Source of the DNA: Typha latifolia
Taxonomy: Eukaryota > Streptophyta > Magnoliopsida > Poales > Typhaceae
Reading direction: 5' to 3'
Assembly (NCBI GenBank): GCA_019914945.1
Contig: CM034109.1
Span: forward strand, 3,410,001-3,474,000
DNA: 64,000 bases
Shown: piece by piece, positions 44,765 to 54,702 of the stretch
Layout: the number at the start of each line of letters is the position of its first letter
Position numbering within the stretch: position 1 is the first letter of the stretch
The notes under the pieces: model-generated
Told to the model about the DNA's origin: nothing
The model's input: only the letters and a program-made list of their open reading frames with translations
Database searches by the model: none
Translations under genes and position numbers: made by a program

Positions 44765-45300
44765 CTTTTGCCACTTCCCGAACAAAACATTCAGCAACCT
44801 TTCTCGCTGAAAACGGGTGCGACAATGCTATGAAATGAGCATATTTGCTCAGCCTATCCACCACAACAAACACCACCGATTGTCCTCAGACCTCCGGCAG
44901 CCCCTCGATGAAGTCCATAGAGATGTCCTCCTAGATATGCTCCGGTATAGGCAGTGGTTGCAATAGCCCGCTAGGTTTGAGCATCTCCGATTTGACTCAT
45001 TGGTAGATTTGGCATTCACGCACATATTTCTTCACGTCCACTTCATCGTTGTCTAGGTACAGTTTTGGGCCAGCCGCTTGTAGGTACGTAAGATCCCTTC
45101 ATGGCCTGCTATAGGAGTATCATGTGTGTCATTAATAGTCTTCGTAGCTCTTCGTCCGCGGGTACCTTGATCCGCCCGAACTTGAGTACCAACCTGTCGC
45201 GCTCCTCATGCTCGGGGTGGCTTAATGGGTTCTCTCTCGGCTCCTCCATGAGTTGGACCAGATCATTATCCCTTGTGCTGGCTCTCCATAGATCTGAGAA
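44765..45300 (-). pseudogene. Chromovirus integrase fragment (third subfamily), reverse
   Basis: Reverse strand. Linker EHEERDRLVLKFGRIKVPADEEL (about 45220-45150), decayed zinc-binding region, first catalytic Asp region (MDFIEGLPEV type near 44910), then [33 protein letters not shown] (44870-44765). It ends abruptly next to the hAT remnant. Upstream it is fused to the protease-RT linker, so RT and RNase H are missing. Confidence 0.7.
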
Positions 45301-45359
45301 AAAATGGAAAAGTGAGTGCTAAGAAAGAGACGAGCTCACTTGCATCCCCTATGCTTGGA

Positions 45360-45960
45360 AGTTCAATCAGCGGTTGATTTCCATCTAGCAGCACTCTCTG
45401 GTCATTCCTCTAAAATGTCAATGAGAGGTTTGTAAAGTCAAATGTCACGGGCCCCAAGCTCCGAAGCCATTGAGTTGCAAAACAATGTCGACACCTCGCA
45501 AGGCCAACAGATAAAGGTCCATTGTAAAACATTGGGCTTGCACCTCCAACTCCACACCTCCAAAAATGAAATCTGCCCGCAATGTGGTGCTGTCTCCAAT
45601 CGTCACATCGAACCCTTCCATGGGTTCCGACTCAAGCCCAATTTTTCTAAGATGTCTCTTTGTCAATGAAGTTGTGGGTGGACCTAGTGTCGATCAAGAT
45701 TATCACTATGGTTGTCTTGATTACATCATTCACCTGCAAGGTCTTTGGTGCAGCTGTCCCTAAATAGGCGTTGAGGAAGATTTCGGCTATCATGTCCTCC
45801 ACGGGTTGCTCCTTAGCTACTTCTCCTTGATGTCCAGCCACACCTTCATCTTCAGCTGCAAACTCACCCTCCACATCCTCCAATCCATCTATTAGCATCA
45901 CCGATCCCATCGGTTTAGTGCAGTAATGTCCTGGTACGAACTTCTCATCACAACGAAAGC
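45360..45960 (-). pseudogene. Chromovirus protease (third subfamily), active site DTR
   Basis: Reverse strand, open from 45910 to 45647. MGSVMLIDGLEDVEGE acidic linker, LNAYLGTAAPKTLQV, then IILIDTRSTHNFIDKET: the active-site Gly is replaced by Arg. The C-terminal part of the domain is at 45640-45460 in a second frame (GLESEPMEGFDVTIGD, DIVLQLNGFGAW). Confidence 0.8.
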
Positions 45961-47000
45961 ATAAGCCTTTGGCCCTTCATTCCTCCACTTGAGCAGGTGT
46001 GAGTGCTCGTCCGGGACCTCTAGGTGCGTACTTCACATCTTGGGATGGCTTCATGGGTGCTCGAGGAGGCACCATTGCAGCAGGGGTCCTCGGTATGCCG
46101 GTAATATTTCCCGCCCTATGGTTGGTTGAGTTTGATTGCGGCTTCTTTGGCTCGTCCAATTCTGTTTCAGGTGCAACTTAATGGCCCTGCATTTTTCTTG
46201 CATGAGCACTGCATCTTCGAAGGCCTACTTTAAAGTTCTAGTCCTTAAAGCCTTTTAGGTTGGCTTGTATATCTCCCTGTGAAGGTGCTGCGAAATTGCT
46301 GATCCGTCCATGGGGGTTGACATCGGCTACTTATCCTCTCAAACTCTTCTTGGTATGCCCCAACCATGGTCTTTTGCACCGTCTTTGAGAGGAGAGCATC
46401 AAAGATTTCATATCCCGATGCTCCAAATCGCCATGTGATATCAGCACAAAATTCAGTCCAAGTTTTAATAGCCTCATTGGCATTGGCTGCTCGAAACCAA
46501 TGAAGTGCCACATCTTCAAGGTGGAAGCTTGCAAGCGCCACCTTGTATTCTTCTGCCATACCTTGGCGTGCGAAGAATTGCTCCGCTCTATCCAACCAAT
46601 TGATCGGATCACCACCTTTGAATTTGGGAAATTTGAGTCGCACGATTTGTCCACGGATGCCGTTGTCTTGTTCCGGATGATGTCCAAGTCCTTGTCTAAC
46701 CGGAGGAGGATGCACCATGAATGGTTGATGATCTCTCCTTCGGTTTTGATTAACTCGCCGTGGTTCTGGGTCGTATTGCCCCGCCCACGGATCTTGATCT
46801 CCAAGGTGATCTCCATAGTGGTTCGCTTGTCGGATGGGTTCCCTTGTAATTGGGCCTGGTGGAACCATCCTTGCTAGCCTCTGCCCATAGGGTGGTGGCA
46901 GTAGCGGCTCTTGTGGTTGCAAATTCTGAACCGGTGGTGGTGGGCTCATGGGAGTGGACTCATGTCGTGGGGTCGATGGTGCGTTCCTGTTCCCCATGTC
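45961..47000 (-). pseudogene. Chromovirus gag (third subfamily), best-preserved gag
   Basis: Reverse strand, open for 250 residues from 46997 to 46245. Pro-rich N-terminus (TPMSPPPPVQN), RGQIVRLKFPKFKGGDPINWLDRAEQFF capsid start, ASFHLEDVALHWF, FGASGYEIFDALLSKTVQKTMV and EEFERISSR. A frameshift follows; the remaining capsid end and zinc-knuckle region (LCFRCDEKFVPGHYC type, near 45940-45970) read on to the protease. It differs clearly from the family A gag. Confidence 0.85.
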
Positions 47001-47598
47001 TTTCCCTTATCGCCTGTAATTCCCGCATCATCTCCATCATCTCCATCATACTATCATCCTTAACCCTGGCGCCTACTCGGGTATCTTCACGCTTTCTATC
47101 AACTATCATATCAATCACATTTCATGCTTTGCTTCTAAATGCCAGATCGCATGTGTAGTATGACAACGAGTCAATGCATAACAAGAATTTAGGTGTTAAG
47201 GAAGTCAAGAGGAAAATAATGCAATGCAGTCGCCGACCATATATCTAACACATGCATACTCCTACTAGTCTGTTGCATGCACACTCATACTAGAAGATCA
47301 TCTTCATATAAATGATAACAATATAGTCATCTCTAAACATTTGTATTTATCATCATCATACTCATATCCAAGATCAGCCTAATTCTATGTATGATAAAAA
47401 TATGCTCGATTGTAATCATCTCCAAATAAAGTTTATAACCTAATTAATCATTAATTAAATTTAATTAACAATAATCATAATGATGAATATGTATTATTAT
47501 TAAAATAAATAATGTCTAAATCTATTTGTATTAATTCAGACATAAATACCTAAATAAATAAATAATAAAATTAAAAAGAATAAGGGATCAGTAGTACT

Positions 47599-47654
47599 AG
47601 TGCTGGGCTTGGCCCAGCACTGGCTGCTACAGTGCTGGGTCGAGCCCAGTACTG
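47599..47654 (-). repeat. Pair of GC palindromes in LTR P7, first one perfect
   Basis: AGTGCTGGGC TTG GCCCAGCACT at 47599-47621 has perfect 10-bp arms. CAGTGCTGGG..CCCAGTACTG at 47630-47654 has one mismatch. Confidence 0.9.
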
Positions 47655-47849
47655 TTGCAAAAAAATAAGAAGAGAAGAAGCAGCTAAGGAAGAAGAAGAA
47701 AGGAAGAAGGGAGAAGAAGAGAAGAGAAGAAGGGAAGGAAGAGGAGGGAGGTGAGGACCCGAGCCGGCGGGGAGTGCACCGGCCGTTGCTGGCTAGCCAG
47801 CGGCCGACCTCTCGCCGACGGCTCGGCTCTGACGAGCCTGACCTCGGGC

Positions 47850-47851
47850 GA

Positions 47852-47907
<56 letters not shown>
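47850..47907. repeat. (GA)n microsatellite in LTR P7
   Basis: About 29 GA units with one interruption; CT in LTR sense, matching the other Tekay LTRs. Confidence 0.95.
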
Positions 47908-47910
<3 letters not shown>

Positions 47911-48181
47911 GGAGTGAGAGGTCTCACCGGCGGTGGCGGCAGCTCTAGGGAAGGTGTCGGTAATGGAGAGAAAGGAGTGTGAGATAGAATAGAGAGAGAG
48001 TAGAGTGAGAGGGTGGCCGAGAGAGAGCGAGAGAGAGAGAGAGCACGGTGGTGGAGGGGAAAAGGGGTGGCGGTGCCGGGGCCCGCCTGCGGCCAGCACG
48101 CCGTGGGCATGTGGCACCCTCACTATGCAAGCTGCTCATGTAGCCTTATAAAATTTTTTTAACCCTACTTGGGTTATTACA

Positions 48182-48198
48182 TTTTCCTCCCCCTTATC
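48182..48198 (-). promoter_or_regulatory. Tekay polypurine tract
   Basis: On the reverse strand GATAAGGGGGAGGAAAA ends directly before the LTR start TGTAATAACCC at 48181. Confidence 0.8.
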
Positions 48199-48217
48199 AA
48201 AATTTCGCCCTCGAAAT

Positions 48218-48405
48218 TTACATACCTGTAAACAATTCTGGATATTTGGACCGTATCTCATCCTCACGCTCCTAAGAAGCCTCTTCTACTACATGGTTTC
48301 TCCACAAGACTTTCACTAAAGGTATAACTTTGGTTCTCAGTACTTTATTTCTTCTAGCAAAAACTTTCACAGGTTGCTCTTCATATGATACATTTGGCTA
48401 CAGCT
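48218..48405 (-). pseudogene. Tekay/Del chromodomain terminus
   Basis: Reverse strand from about 48400: SYEEQPVKVFARRNKVLRTK, then VKVLWRNHVVEEAS, a stop where the family has Trp, EREDEIRSKYPELF and the natural TAA at 48218-48220. The LWRNH..EEA(W)E pattern is characteristic of Tekay/Del chromodomains and differs from the family A chromodomain. Only this last ~60-residue piece of pol remains. Confidence 0.85.
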
Positions 48406-48414
48406 GAACCGATT

Positions 48415-48507
48415 GGCTGCGGCAGCTGGCCGTGGGCATGTGGCACCCTCACCACAGCTTGCATGGCACGAGGCCCCATTTTTTTTAACCCTACTTGGGT
48501 TATTACA
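48415..48507 (-). mobile_element. Tekay LTR sense-start fragment
   Basis: About 90 bp matching the sense start of P7 (TGTAATAACCCAAGTAGGG at 48507 on the reverse strand, then the CATGCCACACGG-type region). Together with P7 it brackets the chromodomain piece: LTR start - pol end - purine tract - LTR. Confidence 0.75.
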
Positions 48508-49276
48508 CATACACTTTAGGGTGTCTTTATTCTTGTTTTAGCATTTATTTCATAGAAAAATAAGTTTTCTATATGTCGCGTTTGAACACGGATGGAGTGC
48601 ATTCGAATGTGCTTGTGAACGCTTGCATCAGATTCGCAAATATAGAGAATGCAAAATGTGCGTTCGAACTCGGTGAAAATCTACTGTTTTAGGGTTAATA
48701 ATTTCATTTTTGAATTGTTTGGTTAGCCTCTAAAGGTGTGGATGGCAACCATGGAATCATTATTGATGAATTTGAGTTTTGGCTTTGTCTCCTTCGTCTT
48801 CTTCGCTCCCGTTCCCTCGATCCCCGGCCATGCCGCTTCTAACCTCCCTCGACTGGCCAATTACCCTAGTCCCTTAGGGGCGGCCCTCTCCTTCCCTTCT
48901 TCCAATCTATCCAACACTTGCCCTAACCTTTCCATCACCCATAACCCTTCCACCACCACTTATTCACTGGTGCCACCCCATTAACACCGGTCCACCACCA
49001 TCCATCATTATCTAGGACCTCGTGCCTCCATCCACGAATCCTGATCAGACCCCCTGATATTTGTCCACTAATTAGATGATATCTTAAGATCCCTACATCC
49101 GATTCACCTGAAATGATTTGTTGGAAAGCTCTTTTTCGGGGCTACAACATATCAAAATCTCACATCCATCCATTGACGGCATCTTTCAGGATCTATTTTC
49201 AAAGTTCCGTGTCAGATCCTGTCCAGATCTGAAAATCGGGATAGATCGAACCTTGGCCTAAGGGGAGATCGTATCA
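48508..49276 (+). mobile_element. Chromovirus LTR of subfamily L2, plus, start truncated
   Basis: Enters at CATACACTTTAGGGTGTC (about 55 bp inside the LTR), TTCGAA array 48575-48690, leader with the TGGATGGCAACCATGG segment, U5 ending GATCGTATCA at 49276. The 82-codon frame inside it (48736-48984) is leader sequence, not a gene. The LTR end abuts a copia gag fragment exactly. Confidence 0.8.
48575..48690 (+). repeat. U3 TTCGAA palindrome array (L2 LTR)
   Basis: GCGTTTGAACACGG, GCATTCGAATGTGC and GCGTTCGAACTCGG units around one TTCGCAAATATAGAGAATGC segment: the smallest array in the window. Confidence 0.8.
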
Positions 49277-49600
49277 TATTGAGGAAAGTAAGGACATCGA
49301 TTCTATGAAGGTTAAACAATTGGTAGGAAATCTACAAACGTTTAAGTCCAATCTTTCTAAACCTAGGAAGTCCAAAGGTATAGCCCTAACCACTATTGAA
49401 CAAAATTTAGAGGAGTCTAATGATGAAGGTGATTTAGATGTTGAGATGTTGCCCTTGTTTGTTAAAAAGTTCAATAAATTCTTTAAAAAACCAAATAAGT
49501 TAAATGCTAAGAAACTTGAGAAAAACAAAACCTTTGTGAAAAAAGAAGAATACTGTGAGTTCGAATGTTGGGGTGAGTAACAACAATGTTTCTTTCACAG
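49277..49600 (+). pseudogene. Sirevirus gag fragment
   Basis: Matches 54270-54540 of the Sirevirus below: EESKDIDSMKVKQLVGNLQTF, then an Asn/Lys-rich linker with KKPNKLNAKKLEKNKTFVKK. It is open at 49305-49580 and truncated before the zinc knuckle. It keeps a section (about 49425-49480) deleted from the larger copy, so it comes from a different insertion. Confidence 0.85.
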
Positions 49601-49985
49601 GAATTGGTGAAGAACACCATCCAGCTGCACATCTTTGTTTTCTTGTTTAAATTTCATCCACATGCTCCGGATATCAAATGTAACGGGTCCCAAACTCTGT
49701 AACCACTGAGCACCAAGGACAATGTGGTCGGTTCGGCATCCAAACTCAATCTCTTCACAAACCTCTCGTGTAGATAGTTGTGTGTACTCCCCAAATAAAT
49801 GAGGATGTGCACACAATTCTTTCTAACGAGTCTGTCTACTCGTAACGTCCACGATTCGGAAGTACCCAAATATGCATGCATCGATATTTCAGCTTGGACC
49901 TCCTCTAGACACTCTCCATCATTAACAACCTCATCTTCCTCCTCAAGATCGTCGATAAGCATCACACTCCCGATCGGTTTAGAAC
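49601..49985 (-). pseudogene. Chromovirus protease fragment, reverse
   Basis: Reverse strand, open 49965-49654: MLIDDLEEEDEVV, MHAYLGTSESWTLRVD, then the active-site region reading YLG instead of DSG (plus strand near 49785), THNYLHERFVKRL, and SGYRVWDPLHLISG in a shifted frame. It ends at 49601 against the copia fragment. Confidence 0.8.
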
Positions 49986-50936
49986 ACTGATGACTGACGA
50001 TGAAACACTCATCACATCGAAAGCAAAGGCCCTTCGCTTTTCGTTTCTCAACCTGAGCAGGTGTGAGAGTTTGAACGGGGGTCTTGTGCCTCCTCTAACA
50101 TCAAAAAAAGGTCTCAAACGTGGTCGTGGTCTAGTACTCGCAGCCGCTGTTTTTTACTCCGAAGAAATTTTAGTCGGTGTTCTAGGTGCAAACCATCTGT
50201 CTCGGTTGCCCCAATTTGTTTTTGTTGCCATCTTTAGAGCCCTATTGTTTTGGTCCATCCTCATGACCTTCTCAAAGGCCTCCTCAAGCGTAGTAGGACA
50301 TAGAGCACGAACATCCACTTGTATCTCATCCCGCAGCCTTGAAATAAATGTACTCATCAATGTCCGTTTGGGCCACGGTGGCTCACAATGACTATTAACT
50401 CTTTCAAACTCAGCTTGGTACTCTAGTACAGTCGTCCTCTGAACCATTTTGTTTAATGTGACAGCAAAATCTTCATATGCCGCTGTCCCAAATCTGCATG
50501 TAACCCTCTTACAAAAATTAGCCCATCCGGTAAATCCACCACCACGAATAACCGATCTATATCAATGCAATGCCATTCCTTGGAGGTGAAAGCTTGCCAT
50601 CTAGACTTTTGCATCTTCCGCTGTACCTTGATAATCAAAATATTGTTCAACTTGAAACACCCAATATGTTGGATCACTGCCTTGGAATTTTGGAAATTCC
50701 AAACTTGCGGTTCTCCCCCGAATAACATTGTCAGGTTCGTGAAAGATCCTTGGTTCAGGTCTAAACCTTTATGCAGGTTGATCACCCCCTCTAAATTCTC
50801 GAGCACGTCTATCACCATATCCATAGGGATCTACCTCAACCTCATCGCATAGTACCAATCCTCCTCATCGACGAAGCTCACTTGTGTCGCACACCTCTCG
50901 GGTTACACCACCGCCAGTCTTGGGTTTTGCTATAGT
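49986..50936 (-). pseudogene. Chromovirus gag, reverse
   Basis: Reverse strand. RAATQVSFVDEED and REPRIFHEPDNVIRG-like pieces (50890-50700), capsid ASFTSKEWHCID (50600-50570), VQRTTVLEYQAEFERV (50447-50400), MSTFISRLRDEIQVDVRAL and MRMDQNNRALKMA (50355-50220), zinc-knuckle region near 49985-50050. Many frame breaks. The N-terminus is cut at 50936 by a forward LTR scrap. Confidence 0.75.
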
Positions 50937-51064
50937 TTGAATCTGTGAAGAGCGTAAATACGAAAGTTGTATATTTTCCCATGGTTACACAAACTGATTC
51001 TTGTAATACATTATGATCTTGAAGGAATAATTGCGTAGCTTATCTTTGGTTCCAAATCCTATCA
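50937..51064 (+). mobile_element. Chromovirus LTR U5 scrap, plus
   Basis: Matches the last ~125 bp of the family A LTR (GAATCTGTGAAGAGCGTAAATACG ... TTTTCCCATGGTTACACAAACTG), ending CCTATCA at 51064, followed by PBS repeats. Confidence 0.7.
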
Positions 51065-51067
51065 AAG

Positions 51068-51099
51068 CAGTATCAGGGCTTAACAATTGGTATCAGTGC
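51068..51099 (+). promoter_or_regulatory. Duplicated primer-binding site
   Basis: CAGTATCAGGGC (51068-51079) and TGGTATCAGTGC (51088-51099), 20 bp apart, each with one or two changes from TGGTATCAGAGC. Confidence 0.7.
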
Positions 51100-51103
51100 C
51101 TGT

Positions 51104-52110
51104 CACTGTCCCATCCAATGGCTCCGGTAGAACTGATCCAATGACCTCATGTTCACCAATCCACTCCCTCAGCAATGAAACATTGAAGACAGAATGTACT
51201 CTCGACCCCTCTAACAGCTCTAAATGATATGCAACTGGACCGATAGGAACCCAAAATAGACCAAAGTAGCGATATGCTAACTTTTGGTTATGCATTGGAC
51301 GCAAGGTCACCTGTTGATACGGCTGTACCCTCACAAACATTCAACTGCCGATGTCGAACTCCTGCTCCCGATGGCTATAATCACAAACTTGCTTCATCCG
51401 ATTTTGAGCAAGTTTAAGATGGGCACCCAACCTCCTCAATATGGCATCTTTATTCATCAAAGCTAAGTCCACCTCCGTCCGATCTGCAGATGCCACTGGA
51501 TCATAAGTGCGGAATGTCGGAGCCGTGCACCTATACACCACCTCGAACAGAGTAATGCTAATACTACTATGGTAAGCGGTGTTGTAAGACCACTCCAACC
51601 ATCGTCTCTGCATCTCACCAACAAAGCACCTCTGTTTGGCCGTCCGTCCATGTATGGTAGGTCGAACTGAAGTTCAATCGAGTCGCTTGCAATCTGAAAA
51701 ACTCGAACCAAAAGTCACTCATAAATACACGATCACGATTGGAGACAATCGTGCGTGGCATGCCCTGTAACCGAGTAACATCTCTAACAAAAATTTCAGC
51801 CACTGTCTTGGCTAAAAATTGATGTGACACCTTCATGACCAGCCTCTAGAGTTTGGTGGAAGTGCTCCAATAATTTCTGCAACAATCCATCATTTGTGGG
51901 CACCCTTATGGATCCGCGGTCCAGTAGCAAACCGTCTCGATTCTCCAACTCTGGATGGCGCTCTGGATCATCCAATACCTCGTGTAACAATCTCAAAACA
52001 TATGGGTCAGATGTACATGCATACCTCAGCTCGTAAAGGAAGGGAAAAGTAGGAGAAGAATATGCTGCGAGATTGGCGGTGTCGGGTTGGCACGATAGTG
52101 CATCTAGCAA
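51104..52110 (-). pseudogene. Chromovirus integrase, zinc-finger Cys and first Asp deleted
   Basis: Reverse strand. SCQPDTANLAAYSSPTFPFLYELR linker and LLEHFHQTLEAGHEGV (first His pair) at 52110-51850, then a jump to FLAKTVAEIFVRDVTRLQGMPRTIVSNRDRVF (51820-51730): the Cys pair and first catalytic Asp are deleted. The Glu segment GQTEV is at about 51630. WSYNTAYHSSI and the DATLRRLGAHL to EQEFDIGS barrel are open at 51613-51341. It continues to GSRVHSVFNVSLLREWIGEHEV (51220-51140) and stops at the PBS scrap. Confidence 0.8.
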
Positions 52111-52470
52111 TTTTGTAACCCATCTCTACTTTGCCGGAGTGTGAATACGCTGTCCTATAAAATATGGAAGGCTCCTTTGATCGGTTCGGATAATGAATCA
52201 TCTACTGATCAAATAAGGCCTCCACTTTGTCACCGCATGCAGAATTGCCAACATCTCTCTCTCGTAGGTCGATAATTGCTGGAATTTTTGCGATAAAGAT
52301 CTGCTAAAAAAAGCTATGGGACGTCCTCCTTGCATTAGTACAGTTCTTATGCCAACTTCTGATGCATCACATTCCACAACGAACTCTTTGGTGAAGTCTA
52401 GTAGAGCTAGAACAGGCGCCATTGTTATTGTTGTTTTTAATTTTTCAAAAGCTGTAGTGGCTTAATCCGT
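52111..52470 (-). pseudogene. Chromovirus RNase H, reverse
   Basis: Reverse strand, open 52422-52198: LLDFTKEFVVECDASEVGIRTVLMQ and LSTYEREMLAILHAVTKWRPYLI, then IRTDQRSLPYFIGQRIHT after a stop near 52195. The catalytic Asp-Glu-Asp is still encoded. Confidence 0.8.
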
Positions 52471-52817
52471 TAATCTAAAAGAGTCCTTCTTCAGCCAAGA
52501 AGTGAGAGGAGCAGTGATCTTGCCATACCCGATGATGAAGTGGCGATAATACCTGATCAGCCCCAAGAATCCTTGCAATCCTGTGGTAGTAGTAGGTATC
52601 GGCCAAGCAGTCATGCATGCTACCTTTTGCGGATCCACTGCTACACCTTCCGCTGTGATGCTGAGGCCTAAATACTCCACTTGTGGTACTCCCCATAGGC
52701 ACTTGGACACTTCTTAATCTCCAACTGGTTTTGCGTCAACAAGTTCAGCACATCCTCCAAATGCCGCCAATGCAGCAATTTTGTCCTCATATATACCAAA
52801 ATATCGTCAAAGAATAG
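52471..52817 (-). pseudogene. Chromovirus RT C-terminal part, cut by the Sirevirus
   Basis: Reverse strand. It begins at the catalytic box, FFDDIL intact at about 52795-52815, then [43 protein letters not shown] (open 52710-52462) and GLQGFLGLIRYYRHF. It ends at 52817 where the copia LTR starts, so the insertion point is within the RT active-site region. The rest of this RT is not found beyond 61020. Confidence 0.85.
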
Positions 52818-52954
52818 TGTTAGATCTTTAATTGTTGGCAATTGTGTACAAAATATTCCAAGTGTATTTTTACATGTATATGAGCTTTATACAAGTCTAG
52901 AATATCTCTGGTTTGAAGAATTGCAAGATTATTGGAGAAAAGCTGTTGAGTTCA

Positions 52955-53125
52955 CACCGCGTTCACAAACACGTTCGAACGCGGGTACTTGCGTTCACAC
53001 AGACCGAGAGCTGCGTTCAAAAACGCGTTCGAATGCAACCTGAAGAATTCAAGTTTCGCATTCGAACGCACTCGGGCCCGTTCGAACGCACCTGAGATCA
53101 AGTCATGCCGTTGGAACGCACCAAC
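52955..53125 (+). repeat. U3 TTCGAA palindrome array in a copia LTR (5' copy)
   Basis: CACGTTCGAACGCGG (near 52972), CGCGTTCGAATGC (53023), GCATTCGAACGC (53060) and CCGTTCGAACGC (53079), with GTTCACACAGACCGAGAG between. The last unit has decayed to CGTTGGAACGC (53110). Confidence 0.9.
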
Positions 53126-53193
53126 GAAGTTTGAAAATATTGGATTCTCGTGAGTTCGGATAAGACTTGGATTTGGCTCTATCTTGGAGATCA

Positions 53194-53200
53194 TATATAA
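53194..53200 (+). promoter_or_regulatory. Sirevirus LTR TATA box
   Basis: TATATAA about 70 bp after the array; the 3' LTR has TATAA at 60576-60580 in the same context. Confidence 0.7.
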
Positions 53201-53668
53201 GGATTGTGATGCCCTATATCTCTAAGGTGGTTGAAGAAGCATTATTGAAGGAGACTTCTTGAGGCTACATCAGTTCTTCAACTAACAAGGTTCTACTCAT
53301 CTACAAAACTTAATATTTCATCTTAAGGGCTGTCTAGACGAAAGATCAATATCGAGGGCTACTGAGGTTGGACTTTAATCACGAGAAGCAGTGAATCGTG
53401 TGTTCAAGCAAGCAAGACTGAGAGGAACAAAGTCGTTTGGATTGACGGGTTATTTTGTGAGTCAGTCTTGTAACTACTACTATACTAATATTTGGTTTTG
53501 ATCCGAGTTTGGATCCATGGTTTTTTCCCGTTTAGATTTTTCCACGTTAAAATCTTGGTGTTCATCTCTGTTTTCGTTCTTAATATTTTTACGGACTTTT
53601 ACTTAAGGGAACGAGTGATATCATTGCCTAGTATTTAGATACGTACTTGTGTCTAGGGGTTTTTCAAT

Positions 53669-53680
53669 TTGTATCAGAGC
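53669..53680 (+). promoter_or_regulatory. Sirevirus primer-binding site (tRNA-iMet)
   Basis: TTGTATCAGAGC, one change from TGGTATCAGAGC, two bases after the LTR end. It is single, unlike the chromovirus sites. Confidence 0.85.
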
Positions 53681-53717
53681 AGGTTCTCTCACCCTTTGAG
53701 AGAGATCAGAGATAGGC

Positions 53718-54702
53718 ATGGATTTTCATAGAGATGGACCATCATCTATTAGACCTCCTATCCTAGATGGATCAAATTATGGATATTGGAAAGCTAGGAT
53801 GAGAGCTTACTTGAAGTCTATAGATGAACGAGTATGGTTTGCAGTTGTGAACGGTTGGAGTCCACCAATGTACATGGTGGATGATAAACTTGCTGAAAAA
53901 CCGATAGAGTCATGGGATAGGTCAGATTATGAAAAAGTTGGATGGAATAGCAAGGCAATAAAAGCAATTTTTAGTTGTGTTTCTTTGGAAGAATTTAGAA
54001 GAATTTCTACTTGTGAGATAGCAAAAGAAGCTTGGACGATCTTAGAAACTACTCATGAAGGAACTATGGCTGTAAAACTTTCGAAACTTCAGAGGTTGAC
54101 TACTAGTTTTGAAACTCTACGTATGGAGGAGAATGAGACATTTGATGAGTTTCATGCAAAGCTGAGTGATGTAGTCAACTCCAGTTTTAACCTAGTAGAG
54201 AAAATTCTTGAAAACAGAATTATCCGTAAGATCCTTAGGTCTCTTCCATAGAGGTTTTAGGCGAAAGTTACAGCTATTGAGGAAAGTAAGGACATCGATT
54301 CTATGAAAGTTGAACAATTGGTAGGAAATCTACAAACATTTGAGTCAGAGTCTTTCAAAACAGAGGAAGTCCAAGGATTGCCCTATTCACAGTTCAACAA
54401 AATATAGAGGTGTCTAATGATGAAGGTGATTTAGATTCTTTCGGAAGCCAAACAAGTTGAATGCTAAAAAACTTGAGAAAAGCAAAGCCTTTGTGAAAAA
54501 GAAGAATACTGTGAGTTCAAATACAGGTGTGAGCAACAACAGTGTCAAACAGAAAAATAAGAATTCTGAAAATAAAGTTCGATGTTTTGAATGTTCTGGT
54601 TTTGGACACATAGTACAAGAATGCCCTAATTGCCTTAAGAAGAAGGGTAAAGCTATGAAAGTTTCTTGGGATGACTCAGATGAATCTGATGATGATTCTT
54701 AA
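53718..54702 (+). pseudogene. Sirevirus gag, first part with zinc knuckle 1
   Basis: ATG at 53718, 37 bp after the PBS. Open for 177 residues: PPILDGSNYGYWKARMRAYL (capsid start), ERVWFAVVNGW, AWTILETTHEGT and LQRLTTSFETLRMEENE are typical copia gag landmarks. TAG at 54249. The following part (EESKDIDSMKVEQLVGNLQTF) continues in another frame; a deletion near 54440 removes residues kept in the fragment at 49277. Basic linker, then knuckle CFECSGFGHIVQEC (54583-54624) and acidic tail SWDDSDESDDD, stop at 54700-54702. Confidence 0.85.

Larger units (their letters stand above)
47055..48181 (-). mobile_element. Tekay LTR P7, sense minus, 5' half only
   Basis: Sense start TGTAATAACCC at 48181, directly after a Tekay purine tract (48182-48198), so this is the start of a 3' LTR. 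CT tracts (47850-47907 and 47990-48045 as GA), paired GC palindromes (47599-47654), AT-rich body with an internal deletion near 47430, and part of the right half to about 47055. Confidence 0.85.
52818..53666 (+). mobile_element. Sirevirus 5' LTR (849 bp)
   Basis: TGTTAGATC...TTTTTCA. U3 starts TGTACAAAATATTCCAAGTG, holds a TTCGAA array (52955-53125), TATA box 53194-53200, leader with ATTGTGATGCCCTAT, and an end shared with the 3' LTR (CGAGTTTGGATC, TTTTTCCACG, AGTGATATCATT). Confidence 0.9.

Noticed and set aside
48736..48984. Small host gene (82 codons) with a hydrophobic start
   Set aside because: It lies in the transcribed leader of an L2 LTR and the same sequence is in the LTRs at 13940 and 20311.
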